63,142 nucleotides of DNA from Cytophagales bacterium (GCA_030448185.1 JAUJNL010000041.1:1-63142), one strand, 5' to 3'. Positions 40,864 to 50,550 are shown, counted from the first letter of the stretch. Made by a program: numbers and translations. Notes: a model not told the origin generated them from the letters alone.

Positions 40864-40890
40864 AAAGCCCGGTTTACAAGCCGGGCCTTT
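40864..40890 (+). terminator. Terminator of the sdhCAB operon
   Basis: Stem GCCCGG (40867-40872) with CCGGGC (40881-40886), flanked by AAAA and TTT. It lies 53 bases after the sdhB stop and can also serve the convergent Uma2 gene. Confidence 0.75.
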
Positions 40891-40934
40891 ATAATCAATG
40901 CTTAACTTTTAGAGTGATTATTTGATGCTAAGGT

Positions 40935-41515
40935 TCACCCTGGACGATTCTGGTTATAATTGTCCACTAAATCTCCTACTGATAAGTTTACTCCAGCGGT
41001 AATTTCTACCGGCGTATGCCAATCACGAGGTTTTAAATCCTCCTCCATGATGGTTTGGGATATTGTATTGATCCAGATTACTCTCTCCACGCCGAACTTA
41101 AGAAGCTTATTGGTTTTATTCAGGTAATAGTCCATTGGGAGGCGAAATCACTTACATCTGCTTTTAAATCCACTTCGATCACTACTTTGGGCGGTACCGG
41201 TAAATAATGCTCAGCGCTTATATTCAAATGGGAATCTTTGGCATCCAGTATGGCAATATCGGCCGACAAATTATCCCCTTTCTTCAGGTGCAATCCAAGC
41301 TCGTTGGTTAGAACAAAAAATTTATCTTCCGGTAATTGCTTGTATAAGAAACGCAGGATAAGAGATACAACCATTGACTGGGAAACACTTGAACCTATCA
41401 TTTCTTCAATAGTAGCCTGGGATAAAAGTACTTTATGATAGTTTTTATAATAAACCAGATTACCGTCCATCTCTTCGTAAATCAGCTTATCCGGTATTGT
41501 GGTAAGTACGCCCAT
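40935..41515 (-). CDS. Uma2-family putative endonuclease (frameshifted)
   Basis: Protein of the Uma2/DUF820 family, which has a PD-(D/E)XK nuclease-like fold. Typical blocks are YEEMDGNLVYYKNYHKVL, SADIAILDAKDSHLN with an active-site Asp, and PPKVVIEVDLKADVSDF, which carries the E-x-D-x-K part of the motif. One frameshift near 41.13 kb separates the last 65 residues (LLKFGVERVIWINTISQ...). The family is common in multiple copies in Cytophagales and Cyanobacteria, and its function is not known. It stands alone in direction with the EVE gene. Confidence 0.82.
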
Positions 41516-41631
41516 AGGTAGTGATAAATTTTAAATGCGAAAGGGTAAATGCAGCATCAGTAATTGTTTAAAATACGATGATTTTCACGAAATCTATTAA
41601 GCATTCAACATTTAAAATTTACCATTCTCCG

Positions 41632-42363
41632 TTAGGCGTTCTTATCGGATTCGGTCAGGTCGGTTAGTGCTTTTTTATGGTGCTTTTTGAGCAGTACGTC
41701 TATCTCCGCATTGACCTGAGCCAGATCTTGATCATTGATTTTAGCTAAAATCCTGGCTTGCAGATTCAGAATTGTATTCAGCAACGCTACATTCGTGCAG
41801 AGCATATTGATGGATGCCAGGTCTGGATTGGCAAGCACGTTTTCTTCCTCACCATTAGTAGTAGCATTTTCTGTAGGGTCAGCAACAATTTCTTCCGGTT
41901 TGGTCTTTTTCTTTCTGGGCATAATTTCTTTTAACGTAATGCTGAAAAATGGGTCTACTCTCATACCTAATCCTACCACTACATCAAACTCCTCCCGCTT
42001 CAAGGGCATCACTGACAGACGGGACTGGCGTAACAGGGCAATCTGCTGCAACTTTTCATTTTGCTTGATGACTTCCAGCGTAACTGGTTTTTTGAAGGAA
42101 TTTTCTGGTACCAAATCTACTACTACCCAGGTTGTATCATCGGTAGTAGGGTCCTGGTAAGCCTCCCGGACTACTTTGGCAATGCCTACAACGGCTTTAT
42201 CTTCGTTGCTATGGTAGTACAAAACCAAGTCTCCTTCTTTCATGGCCTGCAAGTTATTGCGGGCCTGATAATTACGGACGCCGTCCCAAAAAGTACGGCC
42301 ATCTTGTCTGAATTTTTCCCAGGAGTATTTAAAGGGCTCTGATTTTACCAGCCAGTAGTTCAT
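41632..42363 (-). CDS. EVE domain-containing protein with C-terminal extension
   Basis: This 243-residue protein has an N-terminal EVE domain (PUA-like fold that reads modified bases in nucleic acids) at residues 1 to about 145. It starts MNYWLVKSEPFKYSWEKF and contains WDGVRNYQARNNLQAMKEGDLVLYYHS. After the domain comes a basic linker (PRKKKTKPEE), an acidic stretch and a long predicted helix or coiled coil (about residues 180-235) with a Lys-rich end. Stand-alone EVE proteins are usually about 150 residues, so the extra 95 residues are unusual. No restriction or RNA-modification gene is next to it. Confidence 0.88.
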   Translation of the reverse strand: MNYWLVKSEPFKYSWEKFRQDGRTFWDGVRNYQARNNLQAMKEGDLVLYYHSNEDKAVVGIAKVVREAYQDPTTDDTTWVVVDLVPENSFKKPVTLEVIKQNEKLQQIALLRQSRLSVMPLKREEFDVVVGLGMRVDPFFSITLKEIMPRKKKTKPEEIVADPTENATTNGEEENVLANPDLASINMLCTNVALLNTILNLQARILAKINDQDLAQVNAEIDVLLKKHHKKALTDLTESDKNA

Positions 42364-42426
42364 ATTTATTTTAGCGGTGCACGTAGAGATATTGAGCCTG
42401 CAAGTTGCAGTTTCACCACCGTAAAA

Positions 42427-42807
42427 TCAATATTTCCGTACCCGCAATTGATTCTCATTCACTGAAACTATTTCCAACTGATAAGCTTCTGCTTTAGGTT
42501 GGGTCAATCGAATTTGAACAGCCTTTTTACCCTTCACTGGTTCCCATTTTCCATAAATTGGTAACTCTCCGTCTGACGGCGCTATGTCGTACCGAATAAA
42601 TTCACCATTGGGTTTAAACTCCATACCCCTCCGTCCGCGTGAGGGAGGAAATTTATAATCATTTGGGCGGTACGTGGTTACATCTACCGAATCTTCTTCA
42701 TAGGAATGCACCCATTTCTTTATGAGCAATTTTGAATAATCCTGGTCTGCGCAACGCTGACTACTAATCAGGACAAATAGTATTAATCCAAACACAAAAT
42801 TTTTCAT
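42427..42807 (-). CDS. Secreted or lipoprotein-like hypothetical protein
   Basis: From ATG 42807 it is a 126-residue protein with an N-terminal signal sequence (MKNFVFGLILFVLISSQRCAD). The Cys could be lipidated, although SSQRC is a poor lipobox. The mature part has Trp, Gly and charged residues in a pattern (KWVHSYEEDSVDV, FIRYDIAPSDGELPIYGKWE) seen in small lipocalin-like or META-like beta proteins of Bacteroidota. I do not recognise a named family. The ORF continues nine codons upstream of the chosen start. Confidence 0.6.
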   Translation of the reverse strand: MKNFVFGLILFVLISSQRCADQDYSKLLIKKWVHSYEEDSVDVTTYRPNDYKFPPSRGRRGMEFKPNGEFIRYDIAPSDGELPIYGKWEPVKGKKAVQIRLTQPKAEAYQLEIVSVNENQLRVRKY

Positions 42808-43140
42808 AAAGGATTTGTGATAATAATTTGGCAACCAATAAGCTCAAATAGGTGACTTGCTACTACAAACCAAAAAGATTAAAAATCGCGGCAGATGATG
42901 ATTTGTAGAAAGAACGTGATGCAGCTACCGTTAAGCGTATGGTACTTAACAATCTGGATAGTAAACTTTATTAAGTTTTACTGCGTGTGTTTCTCCAGGT
43001 TTTTACTATACAACAAGCACTTATTTTGCCAGGAGGATAAAAAAACGGCAAAACTGAACAAAAATTTTAGAAAATGGATTATTCTATTTCATTAATCCTT
43101 ATTTTTGTAAAATATAGTTTGCCGGATAATTCTTTTTACT
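42808..43140. other. Intergenic region between divergent genes
   Basis: This AT-rich gap of 333 bases separates the lipoprotein-like gene and the DAHP synthase gene and must hold both promoters. It contains the -7 element noted at 43100. A leader-peptide attenuator for aromatic amino acids was looked for and not seen. Confidence 0.4.
43100..43107 (+). promoter_or_regulatory. Candidate -7 element for the DAHP synthase gene
   Basis: TATTTTTG matches TAnnTTTG and lies 33 bases before the ATG at 43141. No TTTG is present at the proper upstream spacing, so this is only a partial match. Confidence 0.35.
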
Positions 43141-44248
43141 ATGTCGAAACAGGAATTACACCTGAATCCATTATCATCCTGGATTCAGTTTGACAAGAAG
43201 CCTCTCATTATTGCCGGGCCCTGCAGCGCAGAAACCGAAGAACAAGTCGTAAATACGGCCCTTGCCCTGAAAAAGTTGGGAAAAGTAGATGCCATCCGTG
43301 CCGGTGTCTGGAAACCACGTACCCGGCCTAATAGCTTTGAAGGCAATGGCGCTGTAGCATTATCCTGGATCAAATCCATTAAAGAGGCCACTGGTTTGCC
43401 TTTTGCTACCGAAGTAGCGACTCCGCAGCATATTGAAGAAGCCCTTAAATACGGCGTTGATATCCTTTGGATTGGTGCCCGCTCTACGGTAAACCCTTTT
43501 ACAGTGCAGGAAATGGCCAACGCGCTGAAAGGGGTAGATGTGCCAGTATTGATCAAAAATCCGATCAACCCTGAGCTGGCCCTGTGGATTGGAGCCATTG
43601 AGCGGATCTATAACGCCGGCATCCGGAACATTGCCGCAATCCACCGGGGTTTCTCCACCCACCAAAAGACCAAATACCGGAACGCGCCCCTCTGGCAGAT
43701 CTCCAATTGAACTGAAAACAATTTTCCCGAACCTGCCTATTATCGGTGACCCAAGCCATATTACCGGCAAGCGGACTATGATTTATGAAGTTTCGCAGCG
43801 GGCCTTAGATCTAAACTATGACGGCCTGATGATCGAGACCCATCTGGACCCTGAGAAGGCTTGGAGTGATGCAGCCCAGCAAGTAACGCCTGATGCGCTG
43901 GAACAGATCATTTCGGCTCTGAAAATTCGCGAAGCCACTTCTGATGATGCCTTGTTTGTCAATCATCTTGAAGAATTACGGGTAAAGATTGATGATGTGG
44001 ACCGCGAATTATTGGAAACTATAGCGGCCCGGATGGCATTGGTTGAGAAATTGGGCGAATACAAAAAAGAACATAATGTGACTATCTTCCAGGTAGAACG
44101 TTGGAATGAGGTATTTAAAACCCGTCCGGAGTGGGCAGCCCGCATGAATGTTCATAAAGATTTTGTTGCTGAGCTGTTTAAACTCATTCACCTGGAGTCA
44201 ATCCGTAAACAGACTGAGGTAGTAGAACGGGAAAACGTGCAGCAATAA
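43141..44248 (+). CDS. 3-deoxy-7-phosphoheptulonate synthase / chorismate mutase fusion (frameshifted)
   Basis: Bifunctional enzyme of the shikimate pathway. The N-terminal DAHP synthase domain (residues 1 to about 265) joins phosphoenolpyruvate and erythrose 4-phosphate. It shows PLIIAGPCSAETEEQV, IRAGVWKPRTRPNSFEG, DILWIGARSTVNPFTVQ and VLIKNPINPELALWIGA, and after a single frameshift near 43.70 kb IIGDPSHITGKR and GLMIETHLDPEKAWSDA. The C-terminal part (about 290-365) is a helical type II chorismate mutase (HLEELRVKIDDVDRELLETI). The fusion is common in Bacteroidota and couples the first step to the branch toward Phe and Tyr, usually with allosteric control through the mutase domain. Confidence 0.9.
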
Positions 44249-44279
44249 TGTTGATCGAGCTTTATAAGTATTTTATAGA

Positions 44280-44308
44280 ATGGCTTACGGATCGTAAGCC
44301 ATTTTTTT
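44280..44308 (+). terminator. Terminator downstream of the DAHP synthase gene
   Basis: Perfect 10-base stem ATGGCTTACG (44280-44289) with CGTAAGCCAT (44293-44302), a 3-base loop and seven T residues. It is the strongest plus-strand intrinsic terminator by tail length in the window. Confidence 0.88.
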
Positions 44309-44339
44309 GTACTTTTTAGCAGCAACTCATTTTTATTAT

Positions 44340-46277
44340 ATGAAGCATTTTTTACACTGTTCACAGGCATTATTATTCTGGTGCATTGTTACGCCATTGT
44401 TTTCCCAACCAGCGCCCATCAGATGGGGAAAAGTATCCGATCAGGAGATGCAAATCAAAGTTTGCCCTTTCGACAGTGCGGCTACGGCCATTGTACTCTG
44501 CGACTATGGCCAGATCAAAATGGGCTACGGGAATATACTGATTGAACGGCACCGGCGCATAAAGATCCTGGACCGGAAGGCGCAGGAATACGCCAATGTA
44601 TCAGTACCCTATTACGTAAAAAATAACCTGGAGAAAATTACCCACGTGCAGGCCCAGACACTCACGGTAGACAGTAAAGGGAAAGTAATTGCCCATGAAA
44701 TCCCTTCGAATCAGATTTTTGACGTGGATAATCAGGAAAACTGGCGCGAAAAACGCTTCACCTTTCCTCAGGTGGAGGTAGGCTCCATCATAGAATACCG
44801 TTACACGACTGTTTCCGAAAACTTCACTTTTCTGGAGGGCTGGACATTCCAGTCCGAAATTCCTACGCTTCACTCGGAGTTAAGGGCCATGATTCCCGAA
44901 GGGCTTGATTACCGCTTACTGATGCAGGGGCGCCGGTTACTACAGAAATACGAAAAGGTTAACGGCAACCAGTGGGCGCTGGACAACGTGCCAGCCCTAA
45001 TGCAGGAGTCACACGTAGCCAACTATTGGGACTATGCGGAGAAGATCCGTTTTCAGCTAGCTGGCTATCAAAAGGCCAAAGATGGCATTGGCGGCGGTAT
45101 TGAGTACATCACGACCATGACTACTTGGGAAAAACTGGCTGAAGAGTTGTTGACTAATGACAACTATACCCGCTACCTAAACCGCCGCGGACAAGCAAAA
45201 GAGGTTGTAGCAGCACTGACTAGTACAGCTGACCTACCGGCGATGCGTTTGCAGAAGATTTATAATTACGTAAAAAGCCAGATTCGCTGGGATGGCAAAC
45301 ATCGTATCTTCACCGATCAGTCCTTAAGCTCCCTACTGGAAACGAAAACCGGTACCAGTGCCGAGGTCAACCTGTATCTGGCATTGCTGTTGCGCGAAGC
45401 CGGATTACGGGCAAATCCCGCTCTGATCAGTACCCGCCCACACGGTAAGGTCCAGGTAACTTATCCTTTATTATCGCAATTTAACCACGTTGTCGTCTGC
45501 GTTAAGACGGAAGAGCAGGAATATCTGCTGGATGCTACCAATCCGCTACGGCCGTATAACTTGCTGGATGAAGATGATCTGAATGAGACTGCGTATGTAC
45601 TGGATAAAGCGAACCCTCACTGGATGGATATTAAGACCGGTACCACTACCCGAAAAGTCACCTCGGCTGAAGTTGATCTGTCTAACCCCACCAAACCTAC
45701 CTACCGGTTTTCAGAACGTTATGAGGGCTACCTCGCGCTGGAAAGAAGGCTTCAGTACCTTCAACATGGGAAGAAAGCACTGGGCAGGGAGCTACTGAGT
45801 ACCGAACATCAGGACTTTAAGTTAGCTGACTCCGAAGCTAAACATACTGACAACCCTGATGAAGCACTGCTGATTACCCTAATGTACCAATCTGAAGGGG
45901 CTACCAATGCTGCCGGCTCCATAATTTATTTCAACCCTGTTTTGCTGAGTGAATTTACCGAAAATCCTTTTAAACAGGAGAAACGTAACTTACCCGTCGA
46001 ACTGGACTTTCCGGTTACGTATACATTTATCCTTAACCTGAAAGTACCGGACGGCTACCAGGTGCAGGAGATGCCGCAAAGCGTATTGATGAAATTTCCG
46101 GGTGAGTTGGCTGAATTCCGCTATCACATCAGCCGTAAAGAAAACCTGATTCAACTCCTTTCTACTACCTCCTTCAAGAGCACTACGATTCCCAATGAAT
46201 ACTATGACCACCTGCGGGCTTTTTACGATCAGGTGATTGCCAAGCACCGGGAGGTGATTGTATTGAAAAAGATTTAG
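44340..46277 (+). CDS. DUF3857 / transglutaminase-like exported protein
   Basis: This 645-residue protein has a signal peptide (MKHFLHCSQALLFWCIVTPLFSQ, cleaved near SQ-P). A DUF3857 domain at about residues 40-200 includes FPQVEVGSIIEYRYTT. A transglutaminase-like core at about 270-400 follows, then a DUF3858-like beta domain. In the core, the position where active enzymes have Cys reads KTGTSAEVNLYLALLLREAG, and the His and Asp positions appear as FNHVVVCV and YLLDATNP. With Cys replaced it is probably not a working transglutaminase or protease and may bind ligands. It is clean and stands alone after a terminator. Confidence 0.85.
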   Translation: MKHFLHCSQALLFWCIVTPLFSQPAPIRWGKVSDQEMQIKVCPFDSAATAIVLCDYGQIKMGYGNILIERHRRIKILDRKAQEYANVSVPYYVKNNLEKITHVQAQTLTVDSKGKVIAHEIPSNQIFDVDNQENWREKRFTFPQVEVGSIIEYRYTTVSENFTFLEGWTFQSEIPTLHSELRAMIPEGLDYRLLMQGRRLLQKYEKVNGNQWALDNVPALMQESHVANYWDYAEKIRFQLAGYQKAKDGIGGGIEYITTMTTWEKLAEELLTNDNYTRYLNRRGQAKEVVAALTSTADLPAMRLQKIYNYVKSQIRWDGKHRIFTDQSLSSLLETKTGTSAEVNLYLALLLREAGLRANPALISTRPHGKVQVTYPLLSQFNHVVVCVKTEEQEYLLDATNPLRPYNLLDEDDLNETAYVLDKANPHWMDIKTGTTTRKVTSAEVDLSNPTKPTYRFSERYEGYLALERRLQYLQHGKKALGRELLSTEHQDFKLADSEAKHTDNPDEALLITLMYQSEGATNAAGSIIYFNPVLLSEFTENPFKQEKRNLPVELDFPVTYTFILNLKVPDGYQVQEMPQSVLMKFPGELAEFRYHISRKENLIQLLSTTSFKSTTIPNEYYDHLRAFYDQVIAKHREVIVLKKI

Positions 46278-46443
46278 TAGCAAAATTCAGTTAAATTAAG
46301 CCGATTGCCAGTATTAGTAATTATGGGTAAAATGGGTAAAGAGCAGCTAGATTGAGATTTGATTATTTTTTTATAAAATTTAATTTTTCTGTAGTATTTC
46401 TACCTGAAACCTATTAATTTGTGTGCATAACCACTCTTATTCT

Positions 46444-47806
46444 ATGCCAATCTGGAACGAAATGAATGCCCAGCACTTGCTCTCTAGGAGCATGTTTGGT
46501 TATCGGCGGGCGACTTGGACGTTGCACTTTCTTACTCTCTGGAAGAGTTTGTAGACAACGTGTTGCTTAAGCCTTTTATTGAAACACCCGAGCCGCCCGG
46601 AGATTGGGTGAACGAGAATCCCATTCCCAACAACAACACCGTGGACGGTCAGCGCCGGACCGAATTACGGCAATGGTGGATTGGTAAAATGCTGGACAAC
46701 AGCCCGCCCTGTGTTCGTGAAAAAATAGTGCTTTTCTGGCATAATCATTTTGTGTCTGAAATGTCAAAGCCAAATATGTATCCGCAGCGGATGTACCACC
46801 AGAATGCCCTGTTCCGTAAGGAAGCTTTCGGTAATTTTAGAGCATTAACCAAAGCAGTCACTACGGACCCGGCCATGCTGATCTACTTGATGGTAACAAC
46901 AGCAGCAAGACCAGCCCCAACGAAAACTACGGCCGCGAACTGCTGGAATTATTCACCCTGGGTATTGGAAACTATACGGAAAATGATGTAAAAGAAGCGG
47001 CAAGGGCCCTTACGGGTTGGCAGGTAAGGGGCTTGAAATCAGAATTAAACAAAAGCCGCTTCGATAATACCCAAAAAACTTTCCTGGGAGAGAGAGGCAA
47101 CTTTGATCACAGTACACTTATTGATGTAATTTTTACCAAACCTGAGACAGCTCAGTTCCTTTGCCGTAAGCTTTATAAAGAGTTTGTGTACTCAGTACCC
47201 GACGAGGATTTTGTAAGCCAGATGGCAGAGGTGTTACGTAACAATGATTACGATATCAAACCGGTATTGTCGTTTTTGTTCCAGTCTGATCATTTTTACT
47301 CGTATGAGTTTATCGGGACAAAAATCAAAAGCCCCCTCGAAATGCTTATCGGCGCCATGAAGCAGCTAAACATTGCTGATATAGACAAGGCGTACATATT
47401 CGATATTGGTAAAAGCTTACAGCAAGAGCTATTTGAGCCGCCCGATGTGCGTGGATGGGAGGGTCAGCGTAAATGGATCAGTTCGGCTACTTTCCCGCTC
47501 CGCAACAACTACACTGATTCTCTGATCTCCGGACGTAAATCGAACGGACAAACTTTGCGCTCTAAGGTCAACGCCCTGACATTGGCCCGTAGCTATGGCG
47601 CTTCTGAAGATGCCGCGCAGTTTAATGAGGATGTAATCCGGTACATGGTTCAGTTTCCGCAGATAAGCAGCGAACGTAAAGGGTTTCTCCTGGAAACCTT
47701 AATGAGCGGAACGGTTAACTGGTCTACTTATCTTCCCATGGCCGAGTCGCGCATCCAGAACTATTTGCGTACCATTATGCGCCTGCCTGAGTATCAGCTT
47801 TGTTAA
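46444..47806 (+). CDS. DUF1800 domain-containing protein (frameshifted)
   Basis: Conserved protein usually encoded next to a DUF1501 gene, as here. The start at ATG 46444 reads MPIWNEMNAQHLLSRSMFGYR, followed by a frameshift near 46.51 kb. After that come WWIGKMLDNSPPCVREKIVLFW, HNHFVSEMSKPNMYPQ and FRALTKAVTTDPAMLIYL. A second shift near 46.89 kb leads to NYGRELLELFTLGIGNYTENDV and ARALTGWQVRG. The last 257 residues are in a clean frame with EPPDVRGWEGQRKWISS. The total is about 454 codons. No function has been established for the family; co-occurrence suggests that it works with its DUF1501 partner in the envelope. Confidence 0.88.
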
Positions 47807-47935
47807 CCGGAGCCAATACTAATTAACAATCATGGGCTAAGATCGGTACTGCCCTCACTTGCGGGGTACCAATCAAAGGTCTAATGTTTCCTTAAAAACC
47901 GTTTCCTCACTTCAACCGCCCTCTAACATTCTTTT

Positions 47936-49447
47936 ATGAGAAGGAGAGACTTTCTACAAAATATAGGCCTGGTATCAGGCTCCTTAGCGCTGGGTAATAT
48001 TCCCCTCCGGGCTTTCGCGCACCCCATGCTTCCCTCATTTGAACAGACTAACGGTAAAATACTCGTGCTGCTGCAGTTAAACGGCGGCAACGACGGGCTG
48101 AACACTGTTATTCCTTTTGAAGACGCAACTTATTACGAGAAACGTCCTAATTTGGGCATTGCCAAGAACAACGCAGTAGCAATAGACAGTATCACGGGTC
48201 TGCACCCATCGCTGGCTCCTTTCCGGGATCTGTATGAAAACGGTAAACTGTCGGTGGTGCGAGGCGTGGGTTACGAAAATCACAACCGTTCCCACTTCCG
48301 GTCCACTGACATCTGGATGTCCGCTTCCGACGCAAACCAGTTCATCTATGATGGCTGGGCCGGCCGGTATTTACATCAGATGTATCCTGATTTTCCGGCT
48401 AAGGCCGCTGACCATCCCATGGCCGTACAATTAGGTTCTGTAGAATCGATGGTAATGCAGAGCCCGGCCGGATCGATGAGTGTAGTGTTTGAGAATCCAA
48501 ATACCTTCTATCAGTTGGTAAATGGCTCAAAAGTGGATAATGATCCGCCACCCAACTCGTTAGCCGGTGAAGAACTTAAATACTTAAAGCAAATTGCCGT
48601 CCAGTCTATTCAATACGCTAACGTAATTAAAACGGCTGCTGATCAGGCACAGAATGCGGTTACGTACCCTAATACCAACCTGGGCCGCCAACTCGCTATT
48701 ATCGCGGATCTTATCGCGGGGGGCTTGCAAACCCCGGTCTACATGGCTTCCATTGGCGGCTTTGATACCCATGCTAACCAGCTTGGTAATCATGCCAATC
48801 TACTCAAGCAAGTAGCTGATGCCGTAGCTGCCTTTCAGAGCGACATTGACAAGCAGGGTAAGTCGGAAAACGTGGTTATGATGACATTCTCAGAATTCGG
48901 CCGGCGCTTAAATGAAAACGGTACTGCGGGAACGGATCATGGCACGCAAGCTCCTTTATTCGTGATTGGTGATCCGGTGAAAGGCGGTCTTTTGGGAACT
49001 AATCCTGATCTGAAAAACCTGGATACCCGCGGTGATGCTTTCCATCAGTTTGACTTCCGGCAGATTTACACTACTATTCTGCAAGATCATCTGGGAATGG
49101 CTAATGAAAATGCCCAAGCTGTATTAGGGCGTGATTTCGAGAAACTGGATATATTCGAAAAACCAACTGTTTCGGTGGACGAAGTAACACCTTTTGCCCT
49201 TACCAGCGTCAATCCTAATCCGTTCAGTACGGCTACCACCGTATCTTATGAATTGGCCCGGAGTATGAATATCAAGCTCTCCATGATTGATATGGCAGGA
49301 CGTGAACTATCCGTCATTCAGGAAGGCCGGCAACCACAGGGGCAGCATTTAAAGCATTGCCAGATGCCTAATTTACGCAGTGGCGTGTACCTGATGAGCC
49401 TGCAGGCCGAAGGAAAACGCCGTTCGCGCAGAGTGGTAGTACTATAA
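47936..49447 (+). CDS. DUF1501 protein with Tat-type signal and T9SS sorting domain
   Basis: This 503-residue protein begins MRRRDFLQNIGLVSGSLALG, a twin-arginine-like signal. The DUF1501 body (sulfatase/alkaline phosphatase-like fold) includes LLQLNGGNDGLNTVIPFED, ENHNRSHFRSTDIWMSA and VVMMTFSEFGRRLNENGTAGTDHG, with candidate metal-site His and Asp residues. The last 80 residues form a Por secretion-type beta domain (SVNPNPFSTATTVSYELA, SGVYLMSLQAEGKRRSRRVVVL), which sends proteins across the outer membrane by the type IX system. The combination of Tat-like and T9SS signals suggests folding before export. It lies 129 bases after the DUF1800 gene. Confidence 0.9.
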   Translation: MRRRDFLQNIGLVSGSLALGNIPLRAFAHPMLPSFEQTNGKILVLLQLNGGNDGLNTVIPFEDATYYEKRPNLGIAKNNAVAIDSITGLHPSLAPFRDLYENGKLSVVRGVGYENHNRSHFRSTDIWMSASDANQFIYDGWAGRYLHQMYPDFPAKAADHPMAVQLGSVESMVMQSPAGSMSVVFENPNTFYQLVNGSKVDNDPPPNSLAGEELKYLKQIAVQSIQYANVIKTAADQAQNAVTYPNTNLGRQLAIIADLIAGGLQTPVYMASIGGFDTHANQLGNHANLLKQVADAVAAFQSDIDKQGKSENVVMMTFSEFGRRLNENGTAGTDHGTQAPLFVIGDPVKGGLLGTNPDLKNLDTRGDAFHQFDFRQIYTTILQDHLGMANENAQAVLGRDFEKLDIFEKPTVSVDEVTPFALTSVNPNPFSTATTVSYELARSMNIKLSMIDMAGRELSVIQEGRQPQGQHLKHCQMPNLRSGVYLMSLQAEGKRRSRRVVVL

Positions 49448-49473
49448 AACAACGCTTGTTTGCGTATTCAACC

Positions 49474-49502
49474 AAAAGGGGCTTCTTAAAGCCCCTTTTT
49501 TA
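49474..49502 (+). terminator. Terminator downstream of the DUF1501 gene
   Basis: Stem AAAAGGGGCTT (49474-49484) pairing with AAGCCCCTTTT (49489-49499) and a T-run. It separates the DUF1800-DUF1501 pair from the ccm cluster. Confidence 0.85.
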
Positions 49503-49572
49503 TTTATCACAAAAAACCATAAGCCTGCCTCCTTCCCTAAAGCTTATATTGTAATTTGCGTGTCTAAACTAT

Positions 49573-50250
49573 ATGCAGTTAGTACGGGAAACGGGTATTC
49601 TGATTCAAAAGGAAGTGTTGCTGGAACTACGGCAGCGTTATGCGCTGAACGGTATGCTGCTATATGTAGTGAGTACGGTAGTAGTTTGTTATTTTGGTTT
49701 CGGTCAAAACAGCGGCGCACTGGCGCAGGAACCTTGGGCCTGGAACACCTTATTTTGGATTATCCTGCTATTCACGGCCATCAACGCCATTGCCAAGAGC
49801 TTTGCACAGGAACGTCAGGGAAGGCTGGTGTATTACTACACACTGGCTAGTCCGCAAAGCATTATTGTCTCCAAAATCATTTATAACAGTCTGCTTATGC
49901 TGCTGCTGGCCCTGACTGGTTATGCTATTTATTCTCTTGTACTAGGCAACCCGGTGGAAGATAACCTGTTATTTTTGATCAACGTGGGATTAGGCGCTGT
50001 AGGGTTTTCCAGCACGTTGACAATGGTATCGGGTATTGCGGCTAAAGCCGGAAACAACAGCGTGCTGATGGCTATTCTTAGCTTTCCGGTGATTATTCCC
50101 TTACTTATCCTGTTAATCAGGGTTTCGAAGAATGCCATGGACGGGCTGGATTGGAGTGCCAGCGGAGATGAAGTGATTACGCTGCTGGCGATTAATGCTA
50201 TTGTACTGTCGGTTTCCTATATTCTGTTCCCTTACTTGTGGCGCAGTTAA
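49573..50250 (+). CDS. ccmB: Haem exporter permease CcmB
   Basis: This 225-residue membrane subunit of the CcmAB transporter works in system I cytochrome c maturation, where ATP use releases haem-loaded CcmE. Six membrane segments are visible, and the cytoplasmic loop FAQERQGRLVYYYTLASP is the family signature. It is complete and in one frame. The ATPase gene ccmA is not adjacent: the upstream neighbour is the DUF1501 gene beyond a terminator. Confidence 0.92.
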   Translation: MQLVRETGILIQKEVLLELRQRYALNGMLLYVVSTVVVCYFGFGQNSGALAQEPWAWNTLFWIILLFTAINAIAKSFAQERQGRLVYYYTLASPQSIIVSKIIYNSLLMLLLALTGYAIYSLVLGNPVEDNLLFLINVGLGAVGFSSTLTMVSGIAAKAGNNSVLMAILSFPVIIPLLILLIRVSKNAMDGLDWSASGDEVITLLAINAIVLSVSYILFPYLWRS

Positions 50251-50550
50251 CAGGTTAGTATGCTGATTAAAGGCCAGCAGTAGCAAGTTTTTAGTTTTAT
50301 TTGAAACGATGACAAGCATGGTCCTCGGGCAATGTTTTACAATGACTAAGAACTAAAACCTGGGAATTTAACACTGCTGCCGCCGATTATGACACGCCAA
50401 GGCTTATCCTAAAGAATAGCATGGCTTTTCTACAACTTTTTGTCGTAAAAATCAATTATTCAGGCAAATATCAGCGCTGACTCTTAACTTTGCGGACTGA
50501 ATTTTTGTTCTTTACTTAGTTGGTTCACCAATTCCACTCCTGATTATATT
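50251..50550. other. Gap between ccmB and ccmC with a candidate -7 element
   Basis: The 300-base gap has no ORF of note. TAACTTTG at 50485-50492 matches the TAnnTTTG element and lies 59 bases before the ccmC start, but I see no good -33 partner. ccmC to ccmF may thus have their own promoter. Confidence 0.35.

Noticed and set aside
40935..42363. Uma2 and EVE genes as a firm defence island
   Set aside because: Only two genes, no restriction, ATPase or abortive-infection partner, and Uma2 genes are common and scattered in this phylum. Kept only as a low-weight idea in the findings.
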